A stretch of 64,000 bases of DNA from Granulicella sp. WH15 (GTDB lineage Bacteria; Acidobacteriota; Terriglobia; Terriglobales; Acidobacteriaceae), in contig NZ_CP042596.1 in assembly GCF_009914315.1 (NCBI RefSeq), positions 3,286,001 through 3,350,000 on the forward strand, given 5' to 3'. The number at the start of each line of letters is the position of its first letter. Position 1 is the first letter of the stretch. Positions 19,510 through 27,732 of the stretch are shown in pieces. A program made the position numbers and the translations under genes. Under the pieces are notes generated by a model. The model worked only from the letters and a program-made list of their open reading frames with translations, had not been told where the DNA came from and searched no databases.

Positions 19510-21675
19510 CTAAGGAGCAGCAACTTGCTCCTTAGGGAGCGCGCGCATCGTCTCTGCAGAGCTAAGTAGTGGGCCGAAATAGAGACCTTGCCCAGTCAAG
19601 CAACCGAAACCTCGCAACATATCGTATTGACACTCGTTTTCAATCCCCTTGGCGATGACATCAAGCGATAAGCTGGAAGCCAACATTCCGATAGCTTGAA
19701 CGATTGCATCGATCGCCTTCTCAGAGTGCATCCGTTGAACGAAGGTGCGATCAATCGTTAGGGCGTCCACTGGATAATCTCCCAATTGCGCAAGACTCGA
19801 ACAACCTGTACCAAAGTTGTCCAGGACAATGCGTATTCCGTATTCTCGTAATTTTCGTAACGCGCGGACGATGAACTCTGACCCTCGCGCAAAAAGCGCA
19901 AGTTCGGTAATTTCAATCTCGATCAATGAAGGCTCAATGTGGAATTTGTCGAGGTCTCTCAGAAGGCGTTCCGCGAAATCATCTCGCAGAAACTCGGCCG
20001 GGGCAGCATTCATTGAAATTGGAAGCAGAGCAGTCCCCGTCTTCTTCCAGGCCGCCATGTCGCTAAAAACTCTCTTTCGCAAGTGGCAGCTAAGCTGCGT
20101 CGCGAGTTCGTAGTCCCTGTAGGTCTCTGCGAGAGTGCTAGCCGGTTGCAGGCCGGATTCAGGGTCGCGCCAACTCAGCAGAGCCTCGAACCCGATTACG
20201 GAAAAATCGGGGAGGTTTATTTTGGGTTGATACCGCGGCTCGATCACCCTGTTGTGCAGGATCTGCGCGGCAAGATTGAATTGAGCTACCGCGCGCTCAA
20301 TCGTTTCCATCATTCGGGCATCGAAGATGCGAAACCCACCGCGACCGTTAGCCTTCAGCTCTTTCAGCGCGGCATCTCCACAGCGAGATAATGTCTCGAT
20401 ATCCTGTGCATCTCGCGGAAAAAGAGCGCAGCCTATGCTCATTCCCCCATTGATCTGATTGCCGTTATAGGTAATGGGAGATGTCATTTGCGAAAGAGCT
20501 CGTCCGGCCGCGTTGCGTACATCTTCCTCATCTCTGATATTGCGAATGATGATCGCAAATTCGTCGCCGCCAAGCCTAGCCACAATTCCTGAATCTGAAA
20601 AAGATGTCTTGAGGCGCCTGGAGATGGCTTGCAGGAGATGATCCCCGGCTGGATGTCCCAAGGTATCGTTGACTTGTTTGAAGTGATCGAGATCAATCAG
20701 AAGGAAACCAAATTGTTCGCCCGTCCGACGGGCGTTTTTAATCAAATGCCTTAGTTTAATTCGGAGTGACCTGCGATTTAGCAATCCAGTCAAGCTATCA
20801 ATTTCGCTCGCGATTCGAAGCCGCCTCTCGGCCTCGCGCTGTAGCGTCACTTCTCTGGAGACACAAAAAATCGCAGTCGTCCGGCCGTGCTCATCTACCA
20901 GCGGGGTGAGGATATTATCCCAATACTGAGGCTTTTGACCTGGTAGTTGGCTAAGTCCAGGGAAGCGCGCATTCTTCCCCTGCCGGGCCATAGCCAAGGC
21001 TCTTCCTCCACGATTGTGTACTTCCTTGGGGAGGAGATTGAGCCATCGCATGCCAAAGCCGGAGTCCTCCGAAACACCGAGGGCGACACAACCTGATTTA
21101 TTCATCGCGGCAAGCGAGCCGTCAGGATTAATGACCTTGATGCAATCGACACTGATATCCAGCATGTCGCGCTGGAGCCTTGTGTTTTCTTCAAGGGCCT
21201 GCTGGCGAGCACGCAGCTCTTGAATATCGGTGCAGCTACCTAGCCATCGAATTACCTCACGGTACTCGTTGTGCTGTGCCCGAGCCTGAACCAGAAACCA
21301 CCGATGATCTCCGGATCGATGGCGGAGGCGACATTCACAGACGAAAGGGGAATCTGTTTCATTCGATTGTGTCCAGCGACTCAGGACTTCGCAATAGTCA
21401 TCCGGATGCACCCAGTTTAGCCAGTTCCCTAAGCCTGGTTCGCCCGCCTTGGACCCGGTATAGTCGTTCCATCTCCGATTGAAATATTCACTTGAGCCAT
21501 CCGGGCGCATCGTCCAGATCATCTCTGAAAGGAGGTCCAACACCACTTCGGCATGACCTGATAGTTCTGCCGGGGTTGTATGTGCTGTGGGATGGTTTTG
21601 ACTAAGGCAATACGATAGAGCGGACTGGAAAGCAGCTCCTTCACTGTCTGAATCCTGGATAAAGAACGTCGGCAT
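19510..21675 (-). CDS. PAS-PAS-GGDEF-EAL c-di-GMP protein with degenerate EAL
   Basis: A soluble signalling protein of about 721 residues; the ATG at 21675 follows GGGAGGG, better than the one 48 bases upstream. Order: PAS domain (residues about 45-150, with WVHPDD), a second PAS (165-285), GGDEF (295-455) and EAL (470-715). The GGDEF motif RLGGDEFA (about 369-373) is intact, so it can probably make c-di-GMP; no RxxD product-inhibition site is visible. The EAL motif FEALLSW and EITEL are kept, but DDFGTG reads DNFGTG, the KID lysine is Thr (ALTIDRTF) and AEGVE reads AKGIE. The phosphodiesterase half is therefore probably inactive and may only bind the nucleotide. It stands alone on this strand. 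Confidence 0.88.
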   Translation of the reverse strand: MPTFFIQDSDSEGAAFQSALSYCLSQNHPTAHTTPAELSGHAEVVLDLLSEMIWTMRPDGSSEYFNRRWNDYTGSKAGEPGLGNWLNWVHPDDYCEVLSRWTQSNETDSPFVCECRLRHRSGDHRWFLVQARAQHNEYREVIRWLGSCTDIQELRARQQALEENTRLQRDMLDISVDCIKVINPDGSLAAMNKSGCVALGVSEDSGFGMRWLNLLPKEVHNRGGRALAMARQGKNARFPGLSQLPGQKPQYWDNILTPLVDEHGRTTAIFCVSREVTLQREAERRLRIASEIDSLTGLLNRRSLRIKLRHLIKNARRTGEQFGFLLIDLDHFKQVNDTLGHPAGDHLLQAISRRLKTSFSDSGIVARLGGDEFAIIIRNIRDEEDVRNAAGRALSQMTSPITYNGNQINGGMSIGCALFPRDAQDIETLSRCGDAALKELKANGRGGFRIFDARMMETIERAVAQFNLAAQILHNRVIEPRYQPKINLPDFSVIGFEALLSWRDPESGLQPASTLAETYRDYELATQLSCHLRKRVFSDMAAWKKTGTALLPISMNAAPAEFLRDDFAERLLRDLDKFHIEPSLIEIEITELALFARGSEFIVRALRKLREYGIRIVLDNFGTGCSSLAQLGDYPVDALTIDRTFVQRMHSEKAIDAIVQAIGMLASSLSLDVIAKGIENECQYDMLRGFGCLTGQGLYFGPLLSSAETMRALPKEQVAAP

Positions 21676-21938
21676 CTGTAGGACCCTCCCAGCGAATTGG
21701 ATGCGTTGTAGCTCGCAACACAACCGGATTTATTAGCCGCATTACTCGACAGGCTTTACGCGAAACGTGCCACGTCGAGCCATATTGGAAATCAAGTATC
21801 GTCCTGAACGCTTGGTTCTACAAGCATTTTGTGTGGATCCGCCATGCGGCATCGACAGCGTTCCTCTGAGCCAGTCTCGATATCCAGAGATTCGGGCCGC
21901 AGAGGATAGCTCTGCAACTTGATGCGATTTCCGGTTGA

Positions 21939-22180
21939 GGTGATGGCTTCGCAGCCCACAAGAACTATGTCTATCGCGTCGGCATAACCTGCCACTTTCC
22001 GCTCATCACGGCTGACAAAGTTTTTGCCTGTGGCCCGGCGAGTAGCTTCTCCACTTCCGCATTACAGATGCCCGGCATCCTCGATGCGGGTGTTGCGATC
22101 GTTGATATGAGGCAGATAGCTCCTACAGTCGCTACAATGCTTGGGGCCGCACTTCCAACGGCTCACATGCCAGCTATAGG
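21939..22180 (+). pseudogene. C-terminal remnant of a type I phosphodiesterase/nucleotide pyrophosphatase
   Basis: In the 555-bp gap before the oxidoreductase, one frame reads ...VDMRQIAPTVATMLGAALPTA. This is the diagnostic end of nucleotide pyrophosphatase/alkaline-phosphatase-superfamily proteins (compare the family form D-L-G-V-I-D-M-R-Q-I-A-P-T-L-A). The frame is closed upstream by a stop at 21936, and the sequence before 22020 is only loosely similar to the family. It has no start or ribosome site, so it is a decayed 3' fragment. No other gene is seen between 21724 and 22278. Confidence 0.5.
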
Positions 22181-22278
22181 CTATAAGTCCTATGGCCTGA
22201 TATGGAACCTGAACCCTCGGATGCACATTGCATCTTCTGCAACCACCACCAGACTCTACCGAAACGAGACTCGACCAC

Positions 22279-23622
22279 ATGACGACACTCGACCGCAGAT
22301 CCTTTCTCAAATCTGCCATGATTGCAGCCGCAGGCGCTACGAACCTCCACATGCTTGCCGCTCAGACGGCTCCGCTGATTGCTCCTAAATCCCCCAATGA
22401 CAATATCCACCTGGCCCTTATCGGCGCAGGCATCCAGGGTCAGGGAGACACCAAGACCGCTCTCCAGGTTCCCGGCGTCAAGCTCGTCGCCGTCGCCGAC
22501 TGCTACGACGGACGTCTCGCTCACGCTAAAGAGCTTTGGGGAGCCGACGTCTTCACCACGCGAGACTATCGCGAGATCCTCGCTCGTCCAGACGTGGATG
22601 CCGTCCTGATCGCCACGCCCGACCACTGGCACAAACAGGCCGCTGTCGATGCCATGAAGGCGGGCAAAGATGTCTATCTCGAAAAGCCCATGATCCATCT
22701 CTACTCCGATGGGCCGGAGATTATCGACACGGCTCGATCGACCGACCGCATCCTGCAGGTGGGGAGCCAGCGTGTGAGCAACGTCGCCTACTCGAAAGCC
22801 AAGGAGCTTCTTGCCGCTGGAGCTATCGGCAAGCTCAATACTGTCAATGCGCGTTGGGATCGAAACTCCTCTATGGGCGCGTGGAACTATACCGTTCCCC
22901 TCGATGCCTCGCCTGAGACCTGTGACTGGCCTCGCTTTCTCGGCACTGCCCCTAAGATCGCCTGGAACCCTGAGCACTTCTTCCAGTGGCGTAAGTGGAA
23001 GGCTTATGGGTCCGGCGTCGCTGGCGACCTCTTCGTCCACCTCTTCAGCGGAACTCACTTCATCACCGGCTCTCACGGCCCCACTCGCGCCATGGGCACC
23101 GGGTCCGTACGCTACTGGAAGGACGGCCGCGACGCCGATGATGTGATGCTCGCCCTCTTCGACTATCCCGAAGGATTTAACCTCTCGCTCCGCGTCAACT
23201 TCGTCAATGGAGGCGAAGAGAGCGAAGGCTTCCTTTTTACCGGCGACGAAGGCACCATGGAGATCGCAGGCAACAGCGTCATCGTCACGCGTGTTCCGCA
23301 TGAGAGAGACCCCGGCATGACCATCGGCACCTTTACGAATGACATGCAGCGGCAGCTCACCGCAGAGCACGGCAGGAAGTACCCCGTCGAACATCCCGCT
23401 GGCTCTACCTATGCCGCAGTTGAAAATTACTCCGCGCCCCGCGGCTACTCCGACAGCTACGACCACTTCCACAACTTCTTTAACTCTGTTCGCACTCGCA
23501 GGCAGCCGGTGGAAGACGCAACCTTCGGCTTCCGCGCCGCCGGTGCCGCGCTGCTCTCGAACCTCAGCATTGAGAAGGACGCCATCGTTCACTGGGATCC
23601 CGAAACCATGAAGCTGGCGTGA
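22279..23622 (+). CDS. Tat-exported Gfo/Idh/MocA oxidoreductase
   Basis: A 447-residue NAD(P)-dependent oxidoreductase of the Gfo/Idh/MocA family. The chosen ATG yields MTTLDRRSFLKSAMIAAAGATNLHMLAAQ, a typical twin-arginine signal; an upstream in-frame ATG at 22228 only adds an unrelated leader. The Rossmann part shows LALIGAGIQGQGD (family GxGxxG), and the conserved EKP motif appears in DVYLEKPMIH. The C-terminal half matches the periplasmic dehydrogenase-like subgroup that acts on sugars. It is followed after 81 bp by the FG-GAP protein gene and is probably co-transcribed with it. Substrate unknown. Confidence 0.85.
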   Translation: MTTLDRRSFLKSAMIAAAGATNLHMLAAQTAPLIAPKSPNDNIHLALIGAGIQGQGDTKTALQVPGVKLVAVADCYDGRLAHAKELWGADVFTTRDYREILARPDVDAVLIATPDHWHKQAAVDAMKAGKDVYLEKPMIHLYSDGPEIIDTARSTDRILQVGSQRVSNVAYSKAKELLAAGAIGKLNTVNARWDRNSSMGAWNYTVPLDASPETCDWPRFLGTAPKIAWNPEHFFQWRKWKAYGSGVAGDLFVHLFSGTHFITGSHGPTRAMGTGSVRYWKDGRDADDVMLALFDYPEGFNLSLRVNFVNGGEESEGFLFTGDEGTMEIAGNSVIVTRVPHERDPGMTIGTFTNDMQRQLTAEHGRKYPVEHPAGSTYAAVENYSAPRGYSDSYDHFHNFFNSVRTRRQPVEDATFGFRAAGAALLSNLSIEKDAIVHWDPETMKLA

Positions 23623-23703
23623 TGACGCCGGCATGATTGCCATGCGGATACGAGATATCTTCTCCTGAATCTATTCGGGACCATTCACATATAAAGGATC
23701 TCC

Positions 23704-25020
23704 ATGAGATATTGCACGCTTCACCTCGCTTTGATCGCGACACTCTGTGCTGGCACTGCCGTTGCTCAGGAAAATGGAAAAGGCACCGAAGTCCGCCTCC
23801 AAAAGCCGGGCAACGATCCCGACGGCACGCCCCGCATCGCCTTCCTGTCACACCGCCTTGGAAGCGATCATGCTGAAGGAATCTCCGCCCTCGACATAAA
23901 CGGCGATGGCTTCAACGACCTGCTTAGCGGAGCCTACTGGTATGAGAATCCCGGCGCTCATGGCGGTGACTGGAAGCAGCACCAGTTCCGCGCCGTCGGC
24001 ACGCATGAGGAGTTTGTCTCCGACTGCGGCGAGTGGATCGTCGATGTGGACCATGATGGGCTGCCGGATCTCGTTACTGCCGGTTGGATCGCTAACGGTC
24101 TCTGGTGGTACAAAAACCCTGGTGCATCCGCTGCGCCCGGCACCCTCTGGCAACGCGAGAAGATCACCGATAGCTACGACACCGAGGGCGGCGCTTTCGC
24201 TGATATCAATGGCGACGGTAAACCCGATGTGGCTCTGGCCCACTATGACAAGGGCGGCATCCTCTGGGTAGACTTCAGCGGTCCCAGGCCGAAGGTGCAT
24301 CACGTCGACAAAGACCAGCATGACGGCCACGGCATTGGCGTTGCCGACGTCGATGGAGATGGCAAGGCCGATCTCCTCACCCCTTATGGCTGGTATAAAA
24401 ACATCGACGCAAACAGCGATCAGTGGGAGTGGCATGGCGACTGGCGACTCGGCGATGCCGGTTTCCCCATCCTTGGCTACGATGTCAATCACGACGGCAA
24501 GATGGATCTCATCTATGGTCAGGGGCACGGCTACGGGCTCTTCTGGCTGGAGCAGAGCGGCTCCGGCGCAGGCCGCAGGTGGACTCAACACCTCATTGAT
24601 GAGTCCTTCTCGCAGTCGCACGCTCTTCGGCTCGCGGACATCGACGGCGATGGACAGCCCGAGCTTATCACCGGCAAGCGTTATCGTGGCCACTCCGGCA
24701 ACGATGCCGGATCGTACGATCCCGTCGTTCTCTATGCTTATCGCATTGGAAAGACCGGCACGTTCACGAGGTTCACGCTCTCTTACAACGGCACCGCCAG
24801 CGCAGGCACGCAGATCCTGGCGGAGGACTTCGACCACGATGGCGATCTCGATATAGCCACTGCCGGGAAGTTAGGGGTTCACTTTCTTGAGAACCTCAAG
24901 GTTGCTGACAACGTCCCCAAAACCACTCGCGAGGCCCAGCAGCCCATCGAGCGAAAATGGCCCTTCCCCGGTGAAGGGCAAGAGGTTCCCCAGGAGGAAA
25001 ACCCCAGTAAGAAGCAGTAA
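23704..25020 (+). CDS. Secreted FG-GAP/VCBS-repeat protein
   Basis: A 438-residue exported protein with a signal peptide (MRYCTLHLALIATLCAGTAVAQ). It carries at least six calcium-binding-loop repeats of the type DINGDGFNDLL, DVDHDGLPDLV, DINGDGKPDVA, DVDGDGKADLL, DVNHDGKMDLI, DIDGDGQPELI and DFDHDGDLDIA, which form an integrin-alpha-like seven-bladed propeller. No catalytic domain is present, so it may bind glycans or proteins outside the cell, or be an unusual enzyme of the aldos-2-ulose dehydratase-like type. It is paired with the preceding oxidoreductase. A Lys/Pro/Gln-rich tail ends the protein. Confidence 0.85.
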   Translation: MRYCTLHLALIATLCAGTAVAQENGKGTEVRLQKPGNDPDGTPRIAFLSHRLGSDHAEGISALDINGDGFNDLLSGAYWYENPGAHGGDWKQHQFRAVGTHEEFVSDCGEWIVDVDHDGLPDLVTAGWIANGLWWYKNPGASAAPGTLWQREKITDSYDTEGGAFADINGDGKPDVALAHYDKGGILWVDFSGPRPKVHHVDKDQHDGHGIGVADVDGDGKADLLTPYGWYKNIDANSDQWEWHGDWRLGDAGFPILGYDVNHDGKMDLIYGQGHGYGLFWLEQSGSGAGRRWTQHLIDESFSQSHALRLADIDGDGQPELITGKRYRGHSGNDAGSYDPVVLYAYRIGKTGTFTRFTLSYNGTASAGTQILAEDFDHDGDLDIATAGKLGVHFLENLKVADNVPKTTREAQQPIERKWPFPGEGQEVPQEENPSKKQ

Positions 25021-25031
25021 CGGCGAGCTTG

Positions 25032-25083
25032 TAAATTTGCCCAGGGCCGACGGCGTTTCGCTGTTGGGCCTGGGGCAAGTTTA
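25032..25083. terminator. Imperfect long hairpin after the FG-GAP gene
   Basis: TAAATTTGCCCAGGGCC (25032-25048) pairs with one mismatch and one bulge to GGGCCTGGGGCAAGTTTA (25066-25083). It lies between the convergent FG-GAP gene and the regulator remnant, and could end transcription from both sides. Confidence 0.55.
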
Positions 25084-25093
25084 TGGCGGCCGC

Positions 25094-25827
25094 CTAATGT
25101 CTTGGCAGGGCAGCCAGAGAGGAGTTGCGCCAAATCTTGATGTCGCTCCCGACGTGATCGATCATGGCGTATAAGAGCCATTTCCCGTCGGGAGAGATGA
25201 CCAGGCGCGGCGTTCCTAAAGCCAGAGATTGCGGAAGTTCGACAAGCTCCTCGATCTGCCGGGTGCGGAAAGCGTAGGTGAAGAACTTTGCCAATGATTG
25301 TCCCCCAATGGCAAAGTAGATGCCTTCCTTCGGCTCGCGGAACTCGCGATCAGTGCAGAGGCTCGCCACCAGGGTTGAGATCGCGTCCGATTTTCTGAAG
25401 GAGTGTGGCTCGACGAAGCAGCTGACAGGTCTGGTAGATCCAGGGCCGGTTTCTTCGCAGGCAGCTCAGTGAACTCCGCCAGATAGCCGCCTTTGGGGAT
25501 GATGATTCGTACCGTCTCATCCGGGTTTCCGCTGGCAGCATATGCCTCCAGATTTGCCCTGAGCCGCCTCGCTTCGCTACGGACAATATTGTCCAGCTTC
25601 GGGTCCCAGTCCCGAGGCCGGTCGAAGACCTCGATGCAGATCTGCCTCTCTTTCAGGGCCTCTACATTTTCCTCGAGGGACTGTTCGAGAACGAATCTGA
25701 GGAAGCGCGCCGTTCGGTCAGCGCGTGCGAACTCAGCGCTGACGACAAGGCGTTCGAGCTGCGCTCGTATCTTTTCGTGCCGCGCCTCCATCGCAGAAAG
25801 GTTCACCAAATCCCACGTCATCTTCAC
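25094..25827 (-). pseudogene. Internally deleted winged-helix/PD40 regulator
   Basis: The N-terminal 130 residues are a good copy of the regulator domain also present at 7650 and 47993 (RTARFLRFVLEQSLEENVEALKERQICIEVFDRPRDWDPKLDNIVRSEARRLRANLEAY, ending IIPKGGYLAEF). After LPAKKPALDLPDLS the frame degenerates. In a different frame the sequence continues with a PD40/propeller end (EGIYFAIGGQSLAKFFTYAFRTRQIEELVELPQSLALGTPRLVISPDGKWLLY). Several hundred codons, including the membrane helix and most of the propeller, are missing. It is a deletion-plus-frameshift remnant of a regulator once like the one at 47993. Confidence 0.75.
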
Positions 25828-25865
25828 ATTGAGCCGTGCACAACGATGGCCGCAACGCGATTGAA

Positions 25866-26030
25866 ACGGGAGTGAGCCCTGCGGCGACTAAGCTCCTTGC
25901 CCAGATTTCACATGCGAATCTTCCGGGGACTTCCAGCAACTACTCGATGGCGGGTACCGGAGCAGGGTCTAACGCCAGCAAGACACAGTTCGGACCACGC
26001 CTGGGACTCGCGTATCGCTGGAAGGATAAG
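25866..26030 (+). pseudogene. Short fragment of a TonB-dependent receptor
   Basis: About 55 codons read GVSPAATKLLAQISHANLP...SNYS...SKTQFGPRLGLAYRWKDK, the phrasing of an Oar-like receptor barrel ('FGPRLGLAYR-KDK' recurs in the family; compare PRVGVAYQFTDK in the receptor at 9140). It is fused in frame to an alpha/beta-hydrolase remnant and starts only 40 bp from the regulator remnant on the other strand, copying the divergent regulator/receptor order seen twice elsewhere in the window. Not functional. Confidence 0.6.
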
Positions 26031-26042
26031 GCTTCCAAACAG

Positions 26043-26783
26043 CAGCCAGATGTCCGTGAACTCATTCCCGCACTTACCGATAAGTTTCATCTCATTGCTC
26101 CTGATTACATCGGCTTTGGTCACTTCGAGGCTCCATCGCGGTATGAGTTCCAATATACGTTCGACAATCTTGCAGCACACTTGCGTGGTTTGCTCGACCA
26201 ACTTGGTCTTACGTCATACGCCCTTTATATGCAAAACTACGGCCGCCCAGTTGGGTTCCGTCTCTTCGCGGAAAAGTCGGAACAGGTAAAGGGCTTCATT
26301 ATCCAGAACGCTAATGCGTACATAGAGGGCGTTGGTGAGTTGCCGAAGCAGGTTCTCAGCCCACTGTGGGAGAATCGCAATGCAAAGACGGAGGAACCGG
26401 CAAAGGAGTTCCTGAGTGCGGCCTCGACCATGTTCAACTAAATTGTCGGAGCGCGCTAAAGAGAACATCAACCCCGACAACTGGTTTTAGATCAGGCATT
26501 TCTAGACCGTCCCGGCACGCAGGCGTATCAGATTGACCTGCTGGAGAACTACAAGACGAACGAGGCATCGTATGACAGTTGGCAGGTGGCCTTCCGTACT
26601 CACCAGCCGAAGACGCTCATCCTGTGGGGCACGAAGGATTCATTCTTTGTGCCACCGGGAGCCGAAGCTTGCCTGCGTGATTTGCCAAAGGCAAAGCTCG
26701 TTTGGCTGGACTCGGGCCACTTTGTGCTCGATGAGAATCTGCACACCGTTGCGGAAGAGATTAAGGCTGCTTTTGCTGGCTAG
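26043..26783 (+). pseudogene. Decayed alpha/beta-hydrolase (dehalogenase/epoxide-hydrolase-like)
   Basis: The sequence follows an alpha/beta-hydrolase from RELIPALTDKFHLIAPDYIGFGHFEAPSRYEF through KTLILWGTKDSFFVPPGAE to LVWLDSGHFVLDENLHTVAEEI. It has lost its N-terminal strand and start. A TAA stop at 26439 follows STMFN, and the frame shifts near 26484-26490, where the frame 1 reading ...INPDNWF ends in TAG while the following DQAFLDRPGTQAYQIDLLENY is in another frame. The nucleophile position reads MQNYGRPVGF where the family has QDYGGPVG-type Asp. The active-site His remains (DSGHF). The lesions are multiple, so this is a true pseudogene and not a single sequencing error. Confidence 0.8.
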
Positions 26784-26948
26784 ATATCCATGCTCCAGAA
26801 TAAAAATATAAGTGAGAACCGCTGACTGCGTGATGGTGATAATAGCCAGCACGCAACGGTATCTCAGAATTAAAGCTAACGATAATCTCTGAGTGTGAGC
26901 TTCATTCTCATGGCAAGGTTTACCGCAAAAAGTCCGCAATGAGTTGAA

Positions 26949-27413
26949 TCACAGATGATGGCCCCAGCGGAAGTGGAGATACTCCTCGAGTCCAATCAGG
27001 AAAAGAGTTGCGACGGACAGAAGGAGTTGCATCCGCTCCATGCGCAGCTTCTTTTTTGTGGGAGGAGTCTGACGCCACTGGGATGCAGGGCGTCGGCGAA
27101 GCCGACGAACCTGCGCCAGAACCAGCAGGTTCAGCGATGTCGCAAGCAAGGCAAACAGAATCATTGGCACGCGAATCCAGTCGGCATGAAATCGATCCAG
27201 AATATTTCCTACAGAGGCGCTCACGAGAAGTGAGCTAATCCCAAGCGTCAATCGGATGCCATCAACAGCGGCGAAGAAGGTGCAGATGCTCTGCAACACC
27301 GCGAAGAAGAGACTGGACCAAGCAATAGCAACTGGAATCGCACTATTTCTGACAGATGACTCCTGTCCGGCGGAAATATCTGTACTTACCGTCTTCGATT
27401 GCGAAATTTGCAT
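26949..27413 (-). CDS. Four-helix membrane protein, paralogue of the 31577 gene
   Basis: A 154-residue inner-membrane protein with four hydrophobic segments (about residues 28-50, 54-70, 82-104 and 128-145). It is clearly homologous to the protein at 31577-32005: shared are LQS(I/V)CT, RVPMI(L/V)FA, LNL, the basic loop LR-RPA-QWR and the C-terminal E-x3-H (EEYLHFRWGHH here). No family name comes to mind. The two copies flank the bufferin locus. A degenerate version of the locus promoter (GCAACC-N16-CACAATC) lies about 50 bp upstream on this strand. A role in metal or redox stress at the membrane is inference from position. Confidence 0.65.
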   Translation of the reverse strand: MQISQSKTVSTDISAGQESSVRNSAIPVAIAWSSLFFAVLQSICTFFAAVDGIRLTLGISSLLVSASVGNILDRFHADWIRVPMILFALLATSLNLLVLAQVRRLRRRPASQWRQTPPTKKKLRMERMQLLLSVATLFLIGLEEYLHFRWGHHL

Positions 27414-27504
27414 AGGATTCGGTTTCGTCTCAATTTTAGATTGTGCAGAGTGAGACGGACAGGTTGCCTGTAATTAAGATCCAGAATCTTCTCTAAATGC
27501 CTTA

Positions 27505-27634
27505 ACGTCTGACGAGAGGAAGTTACGGGCACAGTTGTGTCTACCGTATCAACTCAGATGGAACTCCCACCAGCCTTGGCAAGATTGAAGGGCTGCCCGA
27601 GACCGTTGGTTTCAACGGCATCGCCGCACTCTAA
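27505..27634 (+). pseudogene. Tail of a lost gene, possibly a lactonase/propeller protein
   Basis: A short frame ending at 27634 reads GHSCVYRINSDGTPTSLGKIEGLPETVGFNGIAAL, closed by a stop upstream and lacking a start. The wording resembles the last strands of beta-propeller lactonase-family proteins. It is followed at once by a perfect terminator hairpin, as if the end of a gene and its terminator survived a deletion. Confidence 0.45.
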
Positions 27635-27645
27635 TACCAGACAAA

Positions 27646-27677
27646 CCAACGCCGCGACGGATTCGTCGCGGCGTTGG
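27646..27677 (+). terminator. Perfect 14-bp hairpin
   Basis: CCAACGCCGCGACG (27646-27659), loop GATT, exact complement (27664-27677). It lies 12 bases after the stop of the gene remnant and 56 bases past the end of bufC on the other strand, so today it may serve the bufferin operon. Confidence 0.75.
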
Positions 27678-27732
27678 CTCTGAGTTCCCGCAATCGACAC
27701 AACTGGGCGAGGACAAATGGAGAGAGGGCTAT

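Noticed and set aside
19203..19535. Plus-strand frame of 110 codons between the mannosidase and the GGDEF/EAL gene
   Set aside because: It runs through the terminator hairpin, has no ribosome site and no family resemblance.
24320..24856. Long alternative frames inside the FG-GAP gene
   Set aside because: They are shadows created by the regular DGD-type repeats; the main frame carries signal peptide and all repeats.
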